DNA from: Thysanoteuthis rhombus
Lineage: Eukaryota > Mollusca > Cephalopoda > Oegopsida > Thysanoteuthidae
Reading direction: 5' to 3'
Length of the DNA stretch: 64,000 nucleotides
Assembly (NCBI GenBank): GCA_963457665.1
Contig: OY735206.1
Span: 60,614,235-60,678,234 of the forward strand
The notes below the pieces were generated by a model. It was not told the origin of the DNA and did not search any database. It worked only from the letters and a program-made list of their open reading frames with translations. The position numbers and the translations under genes are program-made. Within the stretch, counting starts at the first letter, position 1. Every line of letters begins with the position of its first letter. Below, piece after piece: positions 1-12,475 of this stretch.

Positions 1-1585
1 TCTTGAAATTTCTACAGAGCCTTCCAGTAAAAACATATGAATCTTTGCTAGCTGATCATGGACTTATAATCAGAAGCTTTCAACCAAGATTGTGAACATA
101 GGTTTCTTCAGTTTTCAAATTGGTCCAGTTTTCAGTAAAGGCTGCTGTGAAAATTAGTAGTTGCTTGTATAATAAGTGTCATATCTATTTATTTTTGCAT
201 AAGATTGTCATAGTTTATCATTATGGGAACATTGCCTGAATGCGAACAATGTGACAACTATACGCCCTGTGGTAAAACAAGGTGAAATAAAACGAGGTAA
301 AAAACTGAAGTTTGAGAAATCAAATATTTGATGCTGGGCAAGGTGAAGATTTGAACCTGGAATTTATCCAAGGTTTACCAATATAATCAGGTAAGACCAA
401 ATGATAGCCATTGCTTCCTCATCCCTCTGATTCTTGGTTATAGGGATAAATGGATTTGCACCTATGGCATCAGCCATTTGTTCCATTATCTACAAAAAAC
501 TAATTTGTGGGGGAAAGACCAGATGAGAAAGATGAGAACTGCTGTTAAGGCCATGAAAGAATAATGTAAAATATAATTTGGTTTGTGTCTATACCTCGAC
601 ATAGCTGAAGATTGACACAGGGAGGGGTCTTCTGAAGTGAAATGTTAGGAAAGGAAATTAGAAGGCCTACTGCCCACCCACCCAGGGCTGGAAACAATGG
701 AAACTCGGTGAGTTTGAAGGTCTACAGTCAAAAGTGATTTATCAGTGATTTATTGCTTCTGTCAGTATCTTCAATATAAGCAAGATGCGCAGTTGGCCCT
801 GCAGCAGTTGACCCTAGCCCTTTGTAAAGCCTGTGATTGTTCCATCTTATTTGGAAGACATAAAAAGATTACCCACACTCCGAGTCATCTTCGTCCTTCA
901 TTTAGAACGAATACTGCTGGAAAAGTAAAAAAGGCTTCTTATGAACATTCTGGGGCTAAAAAAACAGTAGCTGAGAAAGAGTGAGATTTCATTCCCTATT
1001 TTTCCGACTCTATCCCTATCTCACATTAGGAACATGACTGACACATGAAACAATTAATTGAGCCAACCTCTGAGATTAGTCTATACCTAAATCTAATAGT
1101 TGTCACACCTACATTACATGTGTCTCTCTCCCTATGACCTGAAGTATACACTAGTATGTTAGCTTATGAAAGAAAGTACAATTGAAAGGAAAATGTCTGT
1201 GGTTATTCCTGTTCCAATCTATATATGCAATAGTGTGGCTGTATCATCAAACAATCATTCGATTTTTAACAGCAACCTAAACTGATCAATCAGCAACACA
1301 GCATATCGTTACAATATGCCTTGTTAGTAAACCATTATTACTTTTCTACTTGACCAGTTATTACCATAAAAGAAAAGCCTTTCAGTTGATAATGAATGAT
1401 ATAAGTACAACCATAAATTTGTTCTCGGAAACATCAAAAGCAAGCTACCCTGAATTCAAAGTGCACGCTATAGGATTAGTTAATAGTAAATGTAGTTATA
1501 ATAGCAGGCCACAGACTGAGCCTGGAAGAGAGATCAAAAACCAGACTGTAGACTATCTTCTCAGCATTGCATCTGATCAACATGA

Positions 1586-1621
1586 GGTTAATTAACAGTG
1601 ACAAGAAGGCAGATAAAGGAA

Positions 1622-1661
<40 letters not shown>

Positions 1662-1745
1662 GTATATATATATATATATGTATGTATGTATGTATGTATT
1701 TTTATACATGGTTAATTAACAGTGACAAGAAGGCAGATAAAGGAA

Positions 1746-1783
<38 letters not shown>

Positions 1784-1873
1784 TATATATATAATATATA
1801 TATATATATGTATGTATGTATGTATTTTTATACATGGTTAATTAACAGTGACAAGAAGGCAGATAAAGGAACC

Positions 1874-1920
<47 letters not shown>

Positions 1921-1930
1921 TTGTGCTAAC
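1586..1930 (+). repeat. Three tandem copies of a 124-126-bp compound repeat
   Basis: Each copy starts GGTTAATTAACAGTGACAAG (1586, 1710, 1836), then AAGGCAGATAAAGGAACC, then (TA)n, then (TATG)n. The first two end TTTTTATACATGG. The unique part is nearly identical between copies while the microsatellite part varies in length. Confidence 0.9.
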
Positions 1931-3805
1931 CAGTCCACTGAGAGAGGGGTATAAATGGTGGGATGAGAACAGTTAACTCCTATGGATTGAATAAAGGGTT
2001 CGGTTCAAACATACACAACACTTGTTAATACTAAAGAACTTTCTCCATAGAAAATATTAAAGTATACTGGTTGTACTATAATCACCCCAAAATACATCCA
2101 CGTACCTTACTACTCTCTGATCAATTACTGGTTCAGACTTACTCATATGTTTATGGCCTATCTTTCCTCATATAAAATATACTAGTAGTACTATGTTATC
2201 CCCCCACCTTTGTCAACAAGTAACCTTACTACCCACAGATCCATTATTGGTTCAAGGACATAGCAAAAAAGAGAGATACACAAAAATATTTAAATCAACC
2301 AAGAAAATAAACAGCACCGAAAGAATGAAGATCAAGTCCATAGAAGAGGAATACAAACAGCACTTGAAATAACATGCAAGAAGAAATAGGAATATCCTAT
2401 AAGATTAGCCAAATGTTCGTATCTGACTCTCCCAATGGAAGGAAGTTTTTTCATTCTCCACCAAAACAATCATAATCCACCATATAAGCTATCCCGTCAA
2501 AGTCACTCAGATTATCCATCAGGCTAAAAGCTCAAAAGGAGAATACAAATCAAAATAACAAGGCCGTAAAAAAATCTGGAAAGGGAAAAAAAAGGATTAT
2601 TAGGAATTTCGAGCTATACTTAACAAAAGCCTGCAAATTGTGTTTTTGTCTGTGGAATCAGTTTGATCTTCTAGATAAAAGGTTCAGGCAGAAGTGATTG
2701 TCTTTACATGATTGAGATCTTTTTGAGTGCTTTGAGAAGATATGGTGATCAATGTTTTGCAGGAATCAGTGTCCTAAGAAAATAACACTATCAAAAGATG
2801 ATGGAAAGTTTTCTTTTATTTTAAGCAGACGGGGGATTGAACCCGAGCTCTTTGGTGATTATGTATTGGACATGAAAACCATCAACAATAGGAAATAAAA
2901 AAAATTGTACGGCAGTGAATTTTGAGTAAGAAATGTTTTCCTTTTATTTATAAATTTTTTTCAAGAGGGTTTTTGGCAAACAGGAACAGCCCTTATATAT
3001 TACCCCTTTTTTTACTTTTTTAAAATTCAGAGACTAGAAAGTTTTCCCATAAAAATGCCAAAATCCAATAAGTGATCATTCTTGGTGGAGGAAATAATTC
3101 AAAGTCTACAAGGTTTCTAAAAAGGGAAACTTCCCTGTCTGGCAGTATAATACATTGTGTACTTGTTTCAGTCACAAAGGTTCACCGCTCTTTTCTGAAA
3201 TCTTTAGTTATTTTGTTTAGTCTCCAAGTTCTATGAAAAGACTTTTCTTAACTTGGCACTTGAATCCAGGAAGCCCAATTTTGCTGGGCCATTATTAATA
3301 GTGACTATTTTAACTTGGAAATAATCTCATAAGATCATGTTTTTGGCAACAGAGCTTCATTCTTAATAAAAGTCACTTTCTTAGATGTCTGTTGGCAACA
3401 GAGGCTCATTCTTAATAAAAGTCACTTTTTTAGATTCAGTTGGCTTATAGATTGGTATGGCGATAGAAAAGAATGAAAAATCCTTGGTATAAAATATGCA
3501 TCAACAAAAGAGAAAGTGGTGAATTAAAATTAACTGTTATAAGGAGAGAGAAAAGGCAAGAAATATGATAAACACATTTATACAGATGAATACATAGATA
3601 GATATGAACTGGGAAATCGACACATGAATTAACTGAAAAACGTGAATATATGAACTAGGGAAAATTGATATGAACTAAATGAAGAACATAAATATGATCT
3701 AGGAAACATAGATATGAATTGGGTGAGAAACATAGATATAAACTGGAAAACTTCATTGGAAAACAGATTGGAACTGGAATTATTTTCAACTTTAACAGTT
3801 TAAAC

Positions 3806-3807
<2 letters not shown>

Positions 3808-3871
<64 letters not shown>
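3808..3871. repeat. (TA)n microsatellite
   Basis: About 60 bp of pure TA dinucleotides. Other TA runs of the same type lie at 4061-4099, 38426-38457, 49712-49732, 54017-54115, 55846-55890 and 59284-59310. Confidence 0.95.
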
Positions 3872-3872
<1 letters not shown>

Positions 3873-4055
3873 AAAATGATTAATGTATAATTCAGCAGCA
3901 TATATTTATGGACGTTTTGTACAGAATAACCCCATATCATCATGGTTATGTTGGGTCAATTACTGCAAAATATCTATTCTCTCAATCTGTGTTTTTCCTC
4001 ATTGCATATTAAAAAATTTTCCCAATTATGTAGGATATAACTTATCCGTCCAATA

Positions 4056-4103
<48 letters not shown>

Positions 4104-4127
4104 GATGGTTTATTTTCTTCATTTCAG

Positions 4128-4233
4128 GCTTGCCAAAAAGAACCTAACCCTGGATGAATTTGACTATAACAAAAAGCACATCACTGATGAAATTTATGCT
4201 GCTATGGACAACACCAGTTTTTCTGGTGTTTCG
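4128..4233 (+). CDS. GABBR1: GABBR1 exon a: membrane-proximal ectodomain
   Basis: The acceptor is TTCATTTCAG with a T-rich tract; the donor is GTATGT. The first base completes a codon from an upstream exon outside the window, then the frame reads LAKKNLTLDEFDYNKK through AAMDNTSFSGVS. This aligns with the vertebrate subunit 1 segment around EDFNYNNQTITDQIYRAM, in lobe 2 of the Venus-flytrap domain. It carries the sequons NLT and NTS. It ends in phase 0. Confidence 0.9.
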
Positions 4234-4721
4234 GTATGTAAATATTGTTATGTATTTTAGGTTTTATGTATGGGTGCTTGCTCATGTATATTTATTACTA
4301 TCTATTTATATAATGAACAATGTGATTTTTCTGTTAATATAGCAATGGACACTTTGACTTAAAATTAAAAATTTAGCTGATAAAAATATCTCCTACCTAC
4401 CATGGGAAACAATGAACTCTTCCACTGAAAAGAGTTCACTTTTTTTTTCATTTTTTTTTTCAATCATTTCATTGAAATTTAAATTCAGGGCGTCCCTAAA
4501 GACAATCAATTCTGGAGAAATCAGGGAAATTTCAAATAATTTTCATATTGGCATAATTGAATATTATTTTTTTTCATCCAATATGCATGTATTTATAACA
4601 TTCTTATTTTTTGTCAACCCATATTACTGAGTACAAATGTGCAAGAACAGGTTCATGTGGCAACATGCAGAATAAAAGGCATGAAATGTGATGAAATTAA
4701 AGAAAAGTTTGAGAAAAAGTT

Positions 4722-5555
4722 CAATAGTGCCATGGCATGATTTTTTATCAAAAAATGTTCCATCAATTGTGGTTTCATCAGAACAACTTTTCATCAAAAG
4801 AGTTTTTACTAAAATGACACTTTTTATTAAATAGACTTTATCGAAACAATTCATTATTTACACAATTTATTTTATTCATCCATCATAATTTATGAAACCA
4901 GTAGTTGTAGATATGCCCAGATTTTTTAATTTCAATGAAAACTCTATTTTAAAAATGGAATTGAAATCTAAAAGATTTTTCAAGCGTTTTTCTTGTTTTG
5001 GCTAGAGAGAAAAAAGCCAAAATTTTTCTTTGAAGAAACTTTTCATCAATTTTAATGTAGAATTGGATTGTTGATATTAACTTTTTCCAATTTATTACCA
5101 GTTTTTCTCAAATTTACTGACATAAACTTTTTGGTTTACGCTTTTGAAGCTGTCAAGTTTTTGAAAAATCCCCAGTTCTATAGAGTTTGCTCAAACATTT
5201 TCTCCCAATCTTTCTGATAAATGAAACAGAAATTTTGCTGATAAAATTATCTTTCATACAAATTTGAAGTTTTTTTTATGTGAAAATTTGGGGGCATCCT
5301 CATGCTGCTGTTTCTAAAAATTTAAATCTTATATGAAAATTTTATATTTAAGTTGTCAAAATCATTCTAAATTTTTGTTATCTAAATTACAAATTTAGAA
5401 AGTCCTTTTGATAAAAAAGTTGTTCCAATAAGTTTGTTTTAATGAAAAGTCATTCCAAAGAGGCTGTTTCAATGAAAAGTCAATTCGATGAAATTTCATT
5501 GCAATAAAAAGTTTTCTGATGAAAAGTTGTTCAATTGGTTATAAATGATATGGGT
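4722..5555. mobile_element. MITE-like element with GATGAAAAGT subterminal repeats
   Basis: The left end carries several TTTCATC / ACTTTTCATCAAAA motifs (4745-4850). The right end carries the same motifs in inverse orientation (GATGAAAAGTTGTTC, AATGAAAAGTCATTCC; 5405-5540). The AT-rich middle has no open frame. Inverted clusters of short repeats around a non-coding core fit a non-autonomous DNA element. Exact termini and target duplication are not clear. Confidence 0.45.
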
Positions 5556-5784
5556 CTGAAAAAAAATGTGAAAATTAACAAAAAATATGCAAAGTAATTG
5601 AAAATTTATAAATATTCAAATATTTCATTGCATTCAATTTTTCTTATATAACAATTATCTAAAATCTCTCTATTTCTCTAAAATAGATAGTTACTTTCGA
5701 GACACCCTGAATATCTGTGAATAACTAGGCATAATTATTCTAAAATATTAAGAACAAGAAAATTTCTCTAATACTAAAAAAATG

Positions 5785-6217
5785 GATATACAACCAATGC
5801 ATCCACCCAATAGTCACCAATTGGGCTGAAACATGGAACCTAACCAAAAGACTGACCCTTAAACTGAGGACTATGAACCTTGCACATGAGAATCGTGCTC
5901 AACATCACATGGAGAGATTGCAAGACAGCACAGGATATCAGGGGAGAGACATGAGTCCAAGATATCATAGAATTCATTAGAAAACTTAATTGGTAATTGA
6001 CTGGAATTATTGCAAGAATGGCAGACAGCCGCTGGACATCACAACTCACAACGGGGATCCCCAGAGATCACATGCAAAACCAGGGCTGACTAAATATGAG
6101 ATGGCGTGACAAGCTAAATAAATTCAGGAAGTGCCAGCTCCATGATGCCCCACGATAGAGAGGTTTGGTGAATCTTGGGGAAGGTCTATGTTCCACAATG
6201 GAAGCTAAAAAGCTGCT

Positions 6218-6310
<93 letters not shown>

Positions 6311-6384
6311 GAAGAAGAAGAAGAAGAAGAAGAAGAAGAAGAAGAAGAAGAAGAAAAAGAAGAAGAAGAAGAAGAAGAAGAAGA
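5785..6384 (+). mobile_element. 5'-truncated LINE 3' end, copy A, with trinucleotide tail
   Basis: The decayed frame reads NQCI, then WNLTKRLTLKLRTM, typical of the region after the reverse transcriptase of a non-LTR retrotransposon. It ends with ...GESWGRSM in a shifted frame and then a trinucleotide tail. The tail grew into a compound run: (CTG)6, (ATG)about 28 and (GAA)about 24 at 6212-6384. Long Met/Lys and His/Leu open frames across this tail are artefacts. It matches copies at 11520 and 24471. Confidence 0.8.
6212..6384. repeat. Compound (CTG)(ATG)(GAA) microsatellite
   Basis: Three successive trinucleotide blocks of about 172 bp with one AAA interruption in the GAA block. It sits exactly at the LINE 3' terminus, where the other copies have a short (GAT)n tail. 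Confidence 0.97.
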
Positions 6385-7032
6385 ATGTACACAGAATTGT
6401 GTATCAATATGTAGAAGACCAAATTTTCAATAGAAAATAATTAGCACCATATGCATCTGAGAGTGATTGGATTCTGGTATCATTTGTTTTCTAAATTCCC
6501 AAATTAGCTTTGATGATATAGTCTGGCTCAAGGCCACAGTAATGGCATATCAAGTGAGGATCGAATCCATCAAACATGCAAATTGATGAGACGAGTTGTA
6601 ACGACATAAGAGTGAATTTCATCAAAAGGTGACTGGAAGGGATGAAGACAATCCCATTTCAAACTTGTTTCTTCAAATTGGGCAGACATTCAAACACTTG
6701 TTTTTTTGTTTTTTTTAATCCTCTGTGAACAAACGAAACACGAATTTCACAGAAACCCATTTCATTTTCAAATTTTTTGTTAATATTCTCTGGCATGAAC
6801 TTTCCTGGTCTTTCTAAGTATGCAAGAAAATACTAGTCAGAGTCTGACAAGTGATGCACTTTTCCAAGTGTATGTTTAAACTACTCATGGGAGAACTTTC
6901 AACTAACTAACCTGTTTAATCTACACACAAACTGGATCATCCTTTTGTTGCCTGTTTCAAATCTGCAACCAAGACAAAGGATGTGAAAGAAACTGCCAAC
7001 CAAAACTGTCAGCATAGGTTTGTTAAGTTTTT

Positions 7033-7400
7033 ACGTTGGTCTGGCTGGCTGGCTGACTTTGTATCATGCATACAGGCCATACCAATGGAGCTAAAGGGCT
7101 GAAAATTCAAATATATACCCCTTACTAAGTCCAGCAAAAATATTTTTTGTCCTCATCCAAAAGGCAGTAGGGGCACAATTAGCAATGAAATTTTATGCTA
7201 AAGGGGTCTCTTAGTTTGTGTCAAGCAGTGTTCATGCATGTTTTTTTTTAAATTCAGACCTTTTTAGTGATCACTGCCCAACAAAATGCAAGAAAGAAAC
7301 TTATTCATTGATCACCACCTTTTCTAATTTTCCAATCAATCACCCCCAACACAGCAAAGGCTCAGGTCATGTGACGGTTTCTTTTAAGTGACTAAACAGA
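7033..7400 (+). repeat. Dispersed repeat family R1, copy 1
   Basis: Shares order and wording with 32262-32613 and 58250-58617: a CTGGCTATC/GGCTGGCTG start, TACAGGCC...GAGGGCTGAAAAT, then TTATGCTAA..TGATCCCT or a variant, GAAAGAAACTTATTCATTGATC, AATCAATCACCCCCAAC and a common end GAGTGACTAA or AAGTGACTAA. No coding frame. Probably a non-autonomous transposable element; class unknown. Confidence 0.7.
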
Positions 7401-7561
7401 CTTACTAACTTATCTTTATCTTCATTCTATATGGTAAGGTTGGTAAAAAGATATTGGTATGTTGTGCAACCAGGATCCCTTATTCTGTGCATGCTCTGGA
7501 TTTAGCAAGATTATGAATACATCTTTCCATTCTGAAATAGACAGAGTTAATAAGTCTCATA

Positions 7562-7983
7562 CTGTAAGTCCCCGGGTTAAGAATGTCTGACTTATGGACA
7601 ACTCATGCTTACAACGGATTGCTGTAAAGCCTATCATATAAGAAATAACACTGTGTTGAGTGTGCAACTACGTATTTGGCTTATTATCTTTCTCTTCTGC
7701 ACACTTGTAACCATGCCTCAAATGCATAAATCCAACATGAGTGCTGGTGATGCGTCACAAAATGAACAATCAGAACAAGGTGAAACATCATCGGTCATTG
7801 GAAAATTTGAGGGCACTCCACCGTATCCATAAGGTATCTCTTCTCATTATTTGGAAGACAAATGCTTTGTAAAGTATATACTATGTACTAAGACAAATAA
7901 AAACTGTATGTACATGTTACAACTACTAATTGAACTTTAAAACAGTTCTAGGAATGGATCTTGTTTGTTATCTGGGGACTGCC
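7562..7983 (+). mobile_element. Tigger/pogo-like deletion derivative
   Basis: The left end CTGTAAGTCCCCGGGTTAAG and the right end GGGGACTGCCAG (inverted CAGTCCCC) look like the terminal inverted repeats of Tigger-type pogo transposons. Inside, after a start at 7713, MPQMHKSNMSAGDASQNEQS resembles the start of Tigger transposases as I remember them, then stops after about 40 residues. The rest of the transposase is deleted. Confidence 0.6.
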
Positions 7984-9981
7984 AGCAAGTAACAAAATGA
8001 ACCAAACTAAAATGATAGACTCTAGATTTATTCTGAGAGTCTCAACACTGATGTTGAATGGATTATTAGTTACCAATCAAGGAACAACTGTGAGAGACTC
8101 TGTGTGTGAGTGCATACATGTGAGTCAAACCATATAATAGATGAAAGAAACAACCAAGCTAAGGGAATTATACATGAGAGGAATTAACAAACTTATTTAT
8201 TTACAAGATTGCTTAACAAGACTGGATTCCTAAAAGGGTTTATTTTTCTGTAAATACTAGCAGAAGTGCCCAGAAAAACATGAACATAATTTGTTTTTCC
8301 TAAATATAGAACCTAAAATCAAATTCTATTCTTACAATTTTTTTTCAATTTTCTTGGAAAAATCCTTTCTCTATCCAAAACACTGTTCTAATTTACATAA
8401 TTACTGTATGCGAATTCTTTTATGATCAAGACTTTTCTCATTGTCAATTGCATCATTTATTTCAATTCATGCCTTGTCCAAGGACTTTAGTATGAAGTTG
8501 ATGTTTATCTCATGTTCATCCTCAAGTCAAGTTACTTTTACAGATTAATTTCCAGCCCCAAAAGTTCAACTGTTTACCCAAACATAAGACACATGCAACC
8601 CAGAAAATGATTGCTGGTGTTATAGATATGAATTATTGCCCAATTCTTTCTGCTGAAAAATATAATTAATTTTTCATGGATAGCCTACTTCCTTCAGTTT
8701 GTTTATCTGGTAGTACTATGATCAAGTTATCCCTCATCTACTTTATATTAATATTTGGTGATATTTCGAACTACCCCCATCTTTATTGCTATTTTTTGTT
8801 GTTATTCCTTCTTTTTTGCTTTTTTTTTTTATAATCCTTCACACAATTAATTCTCAGGCCTTCATAAGATGAAGAATCTTTCTGGTACTATTCATAACAA
8901 AAAGTACCAGACATAGCCAACAGCTTACATTATAACTAAGATGATACTTTTTTTCTAATCTTTATTAGATGAAGTATCATGAATCATCATTTTTTATGAC
9001 TCCTTTTTACTTCCATTCTAATAATGAACAAGAATGAAGTTAAGAGGTAGTCATAAAAGTAAAAAATGTTAAAAAATGCTGAGACTTGTTTGGAAAATAT
9101 GGATTTATCGAGTATTATTAGTCATTCACTGCATACTGATTTATAAGGCATAGAGATTTGCCTTTCATGACAGAAGATAAAAAAAGACTATTTTATACTT
9201 GAGGAAGACTTAGTGCTATAGTAATTTTATTTCAGGAATTTATAGCATACAGTAAAAAAAGAGTGTCTTTAACAAACCATTTCTTTTCTCTTACACACAA
9301 TGGAGAAAAATATGTTCTCATCATTAAAATATGTATCATATGATTGGCAACATCATATGATGGGCAATATTTTAATAAAATCATAAATATCAATTATGAT
9401 TAATAATTTATGATTTATTTGCATTCCTGTTCTTTTTCTATCATGAGCAGTCAGCAAATGTAAATGGTCTGTGATAGTCTCATGTCAAGAAAGTCTTGCT
9501 TCCAATCTCTCAAGGGCACAAACCAGACCAAGGTTATACAGAAGACAGGGGGTTGACCATGCAGCAAGTTTCCCTCCTCCACGCACTGATATTGTCCAAG
9601 GGAAGGACATGAGCCAATACAGCTTGGCACTAGTGTCATCCCAGAAGTTACCAGAACGAGACTACAATGTTCGACTGCCTTAGGTACTCTACCTTCTGGT
9701 TTTGAATTCAGAGTTGTCGTCCTCCCTGACTGGTATCTCCCAAGGCTAGAGAGCTCAGTCAACCCTGCTATTTTGCCTATATCTGGGAGGAGAAAAGATG
9801 GATTCATTCCTATCCAAAAGATACTAGTGATGAGCGAACATATACAGCCTCAGTCATGGTTTGAACCCGGCTCACTGATTCCATTGTCCACACTAGTAGC
9901 CATTACACCACTCACATCCCTATACTAAATGTGCAGTTGTGATTTAAAGATCACTTTTTATTGTTTGTTTTTTTTTTACAG

Positions 9982-10045
9982 GGAAATGTGGCATTTTCAT
10001 CTGAAGGAGATCGAATAGCTCTGACTCAGATTGAACAAATGATCA
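9982..10045 (+). CDS. GABBR1: GABBR1 exon b: ectodomain strand
   Basis: A 64-bp exon after a long polypyrimidine tract ending TTTACAG, with donor GTAAGT. It reads GNVAFSSEGDRIALTQIEQM plus a split codon. It matches the vertebrate subunit 1 segment starting GHVVFDASGSRMAWTLIEQ. Its phase joins the exons on both sides. Confidence 0.9.
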
Positions 10046-11269
10046 GTAAGTATAAACCTTTTCTCAGTATCATCATTGCAAAGAATCTTTCTCAAGTTGA
10101 TGTGGTAAACCAGTTTGTTGCTCAGCACAAACTAAATTGTTACATCTGTTTGTAATGACCTCAAATTATTACAATGTCTACATTGGAATTTTTTTTTCTT
10201 ATTCTAAAGACAATCTATTCAACTACCATATATGCCAGACTATAAGACATACGGTTTACAATGGTATTTGGAAGACTACATTGCAACTCATCCGCGACTT
10301 CTAACTGTCCATATCAAGCCTCAGTAGATGGCCTTTTAGTCATAATATTAGCACATTTAATAGTGTATTACTCAGATTTTTTTTTACTTGAACGTTCATC
10401 TTATATCATACCTTTAATATACACTACAAAAGAATTTCTCCATTTACCCTTTCAATTGGACAAACTGAATGGGACAGATTCAGATTATTTTGAAGAGGGA
10501 TTATTATGTAATTTTTCTGTTCCATCTCCATTCTACATCCAAATAAAGTTAGGACTGCTATAAACCAGCAAATTGTGATGTGTTTTTTTGAATACTGTTA
10601 CCATTATGAGATAAGATCAATTGCCAACATGTCAAGTTCACTGGCATTGTCACATATCTGATACAGAGAAGAAGGATGATTTGGGGGGGGGGGGCAAATA
10701 GGTACTAAAAGTTCCACCAACAAGCCGGTTTATCTAACATTTGGTGTCATGACAAATTTTCACTATTTGTTACTTGTAAGGATAACTTTCAACTTTTTAA
10801 TTTTGCAGAAAGAGTACAAGGTATACAAGTTCTCATTCTACCAATAGAAAAGACTAATCTTATCAACCAAACAAGAGATATTATACATTCCTGGAGGAAA
10901 AAAATTTTCAAAAAATTCTTTTGCAATCACTCTTTTATTTGAACAATCATTGGTGAAATATTCAACAATGTTATTCAACAGTGGATGCTGGGTTTGTGTG
11001 CCATGTGCAATTTAGTATTGGATAGTTTTTCCCTTATTTTTCTTCAGAAAACTGAGTTATCTGGTCAAGATGTCCAATAGTTGTTTACAGCGGGCTACAC
11101 AATACTATTCCACTCATCTCTGAGTGCTTCCCACAGCTGGTCAGTGCCCCCCCAATTTTATCCCAACCAGTTTAGCGTTTGCCCGGCTCATTTTTTTTAC
11201 CCAGGAATGTATAGTTCTCAGTTCAAAAATACTCTGTCATTTTAATGCTAATTTTTTCTTATTTTTTAG
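10046..11269 (+). other. GABBR1 intron between exons b and c
   Basis: No gene seen. There is a G run of 12 at about 10682-10693. Short open frames here (for example 10261-10563) have no recognisable domain and cross T-rich runs. Confidence 0.5.
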
Positions 11270-11347
11270 ATGGAACCTATCATTTAATGGGTTACTATGA
11301 TTCAGTTAAAGACAATCTCACCTGGTTTGACAAAGAACAATGGTTAG
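11270..11347 (+). CDS. GABBR1: GABBR1 exon c: end of ligand-binding domain
   Basis: A 78-bp exon with acceptor ATTTTTTAG and donor GTAAGT. With its split codons it reads NGTYHLMGYYDSVKDNLTW and then FDKEQWL. GYYDS.KD.L.W is typical of subunit 1; subunit 2 has GEYNAVADTLE here. The NLT sequon is the last one before the membrane. Confidence 0.9.
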
Positions 11348-11519
11348 GTAAGTAAACATTTATTCTTAATCTAAAGAAATGAGCTGAATAATGAAAATAA
11401 ACTTTTATAAATTTGAATCTCAGAAAAGTGAAACATTATGAAAATTATAATCAAATCATTATTTCATCAAAATAGATAAATTTCTGATTTGCATGGCACA
11501 AATATTTCAAGTACATTAT

Positions 11520-11870
11520 TACAATCAATGCATCCTCTTGATAGTCAAATATGGAGCTAAAATATGGAACCTAACCAAAAGACTGATCCTTAAACGGAGG
11601 ACCATGCAATATGCATAAGAGAGAATCATGTTCAACATAACATGGAGAATCCATAAGAAAGCATACATGGCTGGACATCCCAACTCACAATATGGATCCC
11701 CAGAGATAACATGCGAAATCGGAGCCAACCAAATATAAGATGGCATGACTAACTAGATCAGTTCAGAAACTACTGGCTCTGTAACGTCCACAATAGAGAT
11801 GTCTGGCAAATCTTGGAAGATCTATAGTTAAAGACAGACGCTAAAAGGCTGATGATGATGACGCTGTGCA
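11520..11870 (+). mobile_element. 5'-truncated LINE 3' end, copy B
   Basis: Decayed frame with NQCIL, KYGAKIWNLTKRLILKRRTM and ITWR, then a short (GATGATGATGA) tail at about 11850-11861. It starts at nearly the same point as copy A (TACAA.CAATGCATCC), while sequences before that point are unrelated. Confidence 0.8.
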
Positions 11871-11934
11871 AAGCTCACTAAATATCAAGAGTAATGCAGA
11901 GTAGGTTATCATTACTGTGATCTGATTCTATTGC

Positions 11935-12475
11935 ACAAACACCAGTCAAAAGAAGAGAGATAATGTGATAAAACTAGCCTGGCTGCTGCATGGTCAAACT
12001 CCACTACCATTTCTATTCCAAGATGAAGATGATTACTGCCACTTTTGTATTGTATACATCATAAATAAAGAATCATGAAAACATGTTTTTAGAATAAATG
12101 TAATTACTTATTTAATAGAAAGAAGTAATCCATCTCATATCTGTAAGATAAATCTTATATGTAAAACCTATCATTTTTTAATCAGTCGGTAAGGGAGCCG
12201 ACTACCAATTACTTGGATGTGATTTCAGATCGCAGTAAGGACATGATAATTTCATTGGTGTATTTTTTATTAGAATGAAATAAGCTCTTGCGTATTTGTA
12301 ACAAATTTTTGTAGAAAAGTAAGACTCGTCAATTCACAGTCCGTAAGAGACCAGCTTACTAATCAGTTGATTCTGATTTCAAATCATGGCAAGGGAATAT
12401 TACTTCTTACTTTCCTAAATTTATTGAGGATTGTTCTCGTAACAGTGGGAAAACAAAGTCAACTCCAGACATGGA
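11935..12475 (+). mobile_element. tRNA-derived SINE(s)
   Basis: At 12184-12240 the stretch CAGTCGGTAAGGGAGCCGAC and the later TGATTTCAGATCGC resemble pol III A and B boxes. A second, more decayed unit lies at 12330-12400. The 3' body (GAGGATTGTTCTCGTAACAG, then AAAACAAAGTCAACTCCAGAC) recurs at 14400-14446 and in part at 35619-35700. The 5' body (GGTCAAACTC..CTTCTATTCC type) recurs at 13910. Confidence 0.6.

Larger units (their letters stand above)
1..4127 (+). other. GABBR1 upstream intron, repeat-filled
   Basis: No exon coding for the expected preceding ectodomain segment was found. A short open stretch at 745-984 has no recognisable domain. At 2820-2885 a tRNA-like GGTTCAATCCCC box lies on the - strand, probably a SINE remnant. 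A 50-bp segment with TTCTTAATAAAAGTCAC is repeated in tandem at about 3340-3440, and an AT-rich 20-25-bp minisatellite (GATATGAACTGGGAAA-like) spans about 3590-3760. Confidence 0.5.
4234..9981 (+). other. GABBR1 intron between exons a and b
   Basis: A 5.7-kb intron with a (TA)n-rich left border region, a MITE-like element, a LINE tail, one copy of a three-copy dispersed repeat, a Tigger-like element and tRNA-like fragments. At 6545-6590 and 9835-9925 the - strand shows a GGTTCRANYCC-type box B with an upstream A-box-like stretch, probably SINE remnants. About 9440-9835 is a GC-richer block with open frames on both strands; I think it is another dispersed repeat but cannot name it. Confidence 0.5.

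Noticed and set aside
745..984. 79-codon + strand frame, GC-richer than its surroundings, tested as an upstream GABBR1 exon
   Set aside because: It shows none of the expected ectodomain blocks and no matching splice borders.
6165..6440. Open frames of poly-Met/poly-Lys and, on the other strand, poly-Leu/poly-His
   Set aside because: They are translations of the (CTG)(ATG)(GAA) microsatellite at a LINE tail, not proteins.
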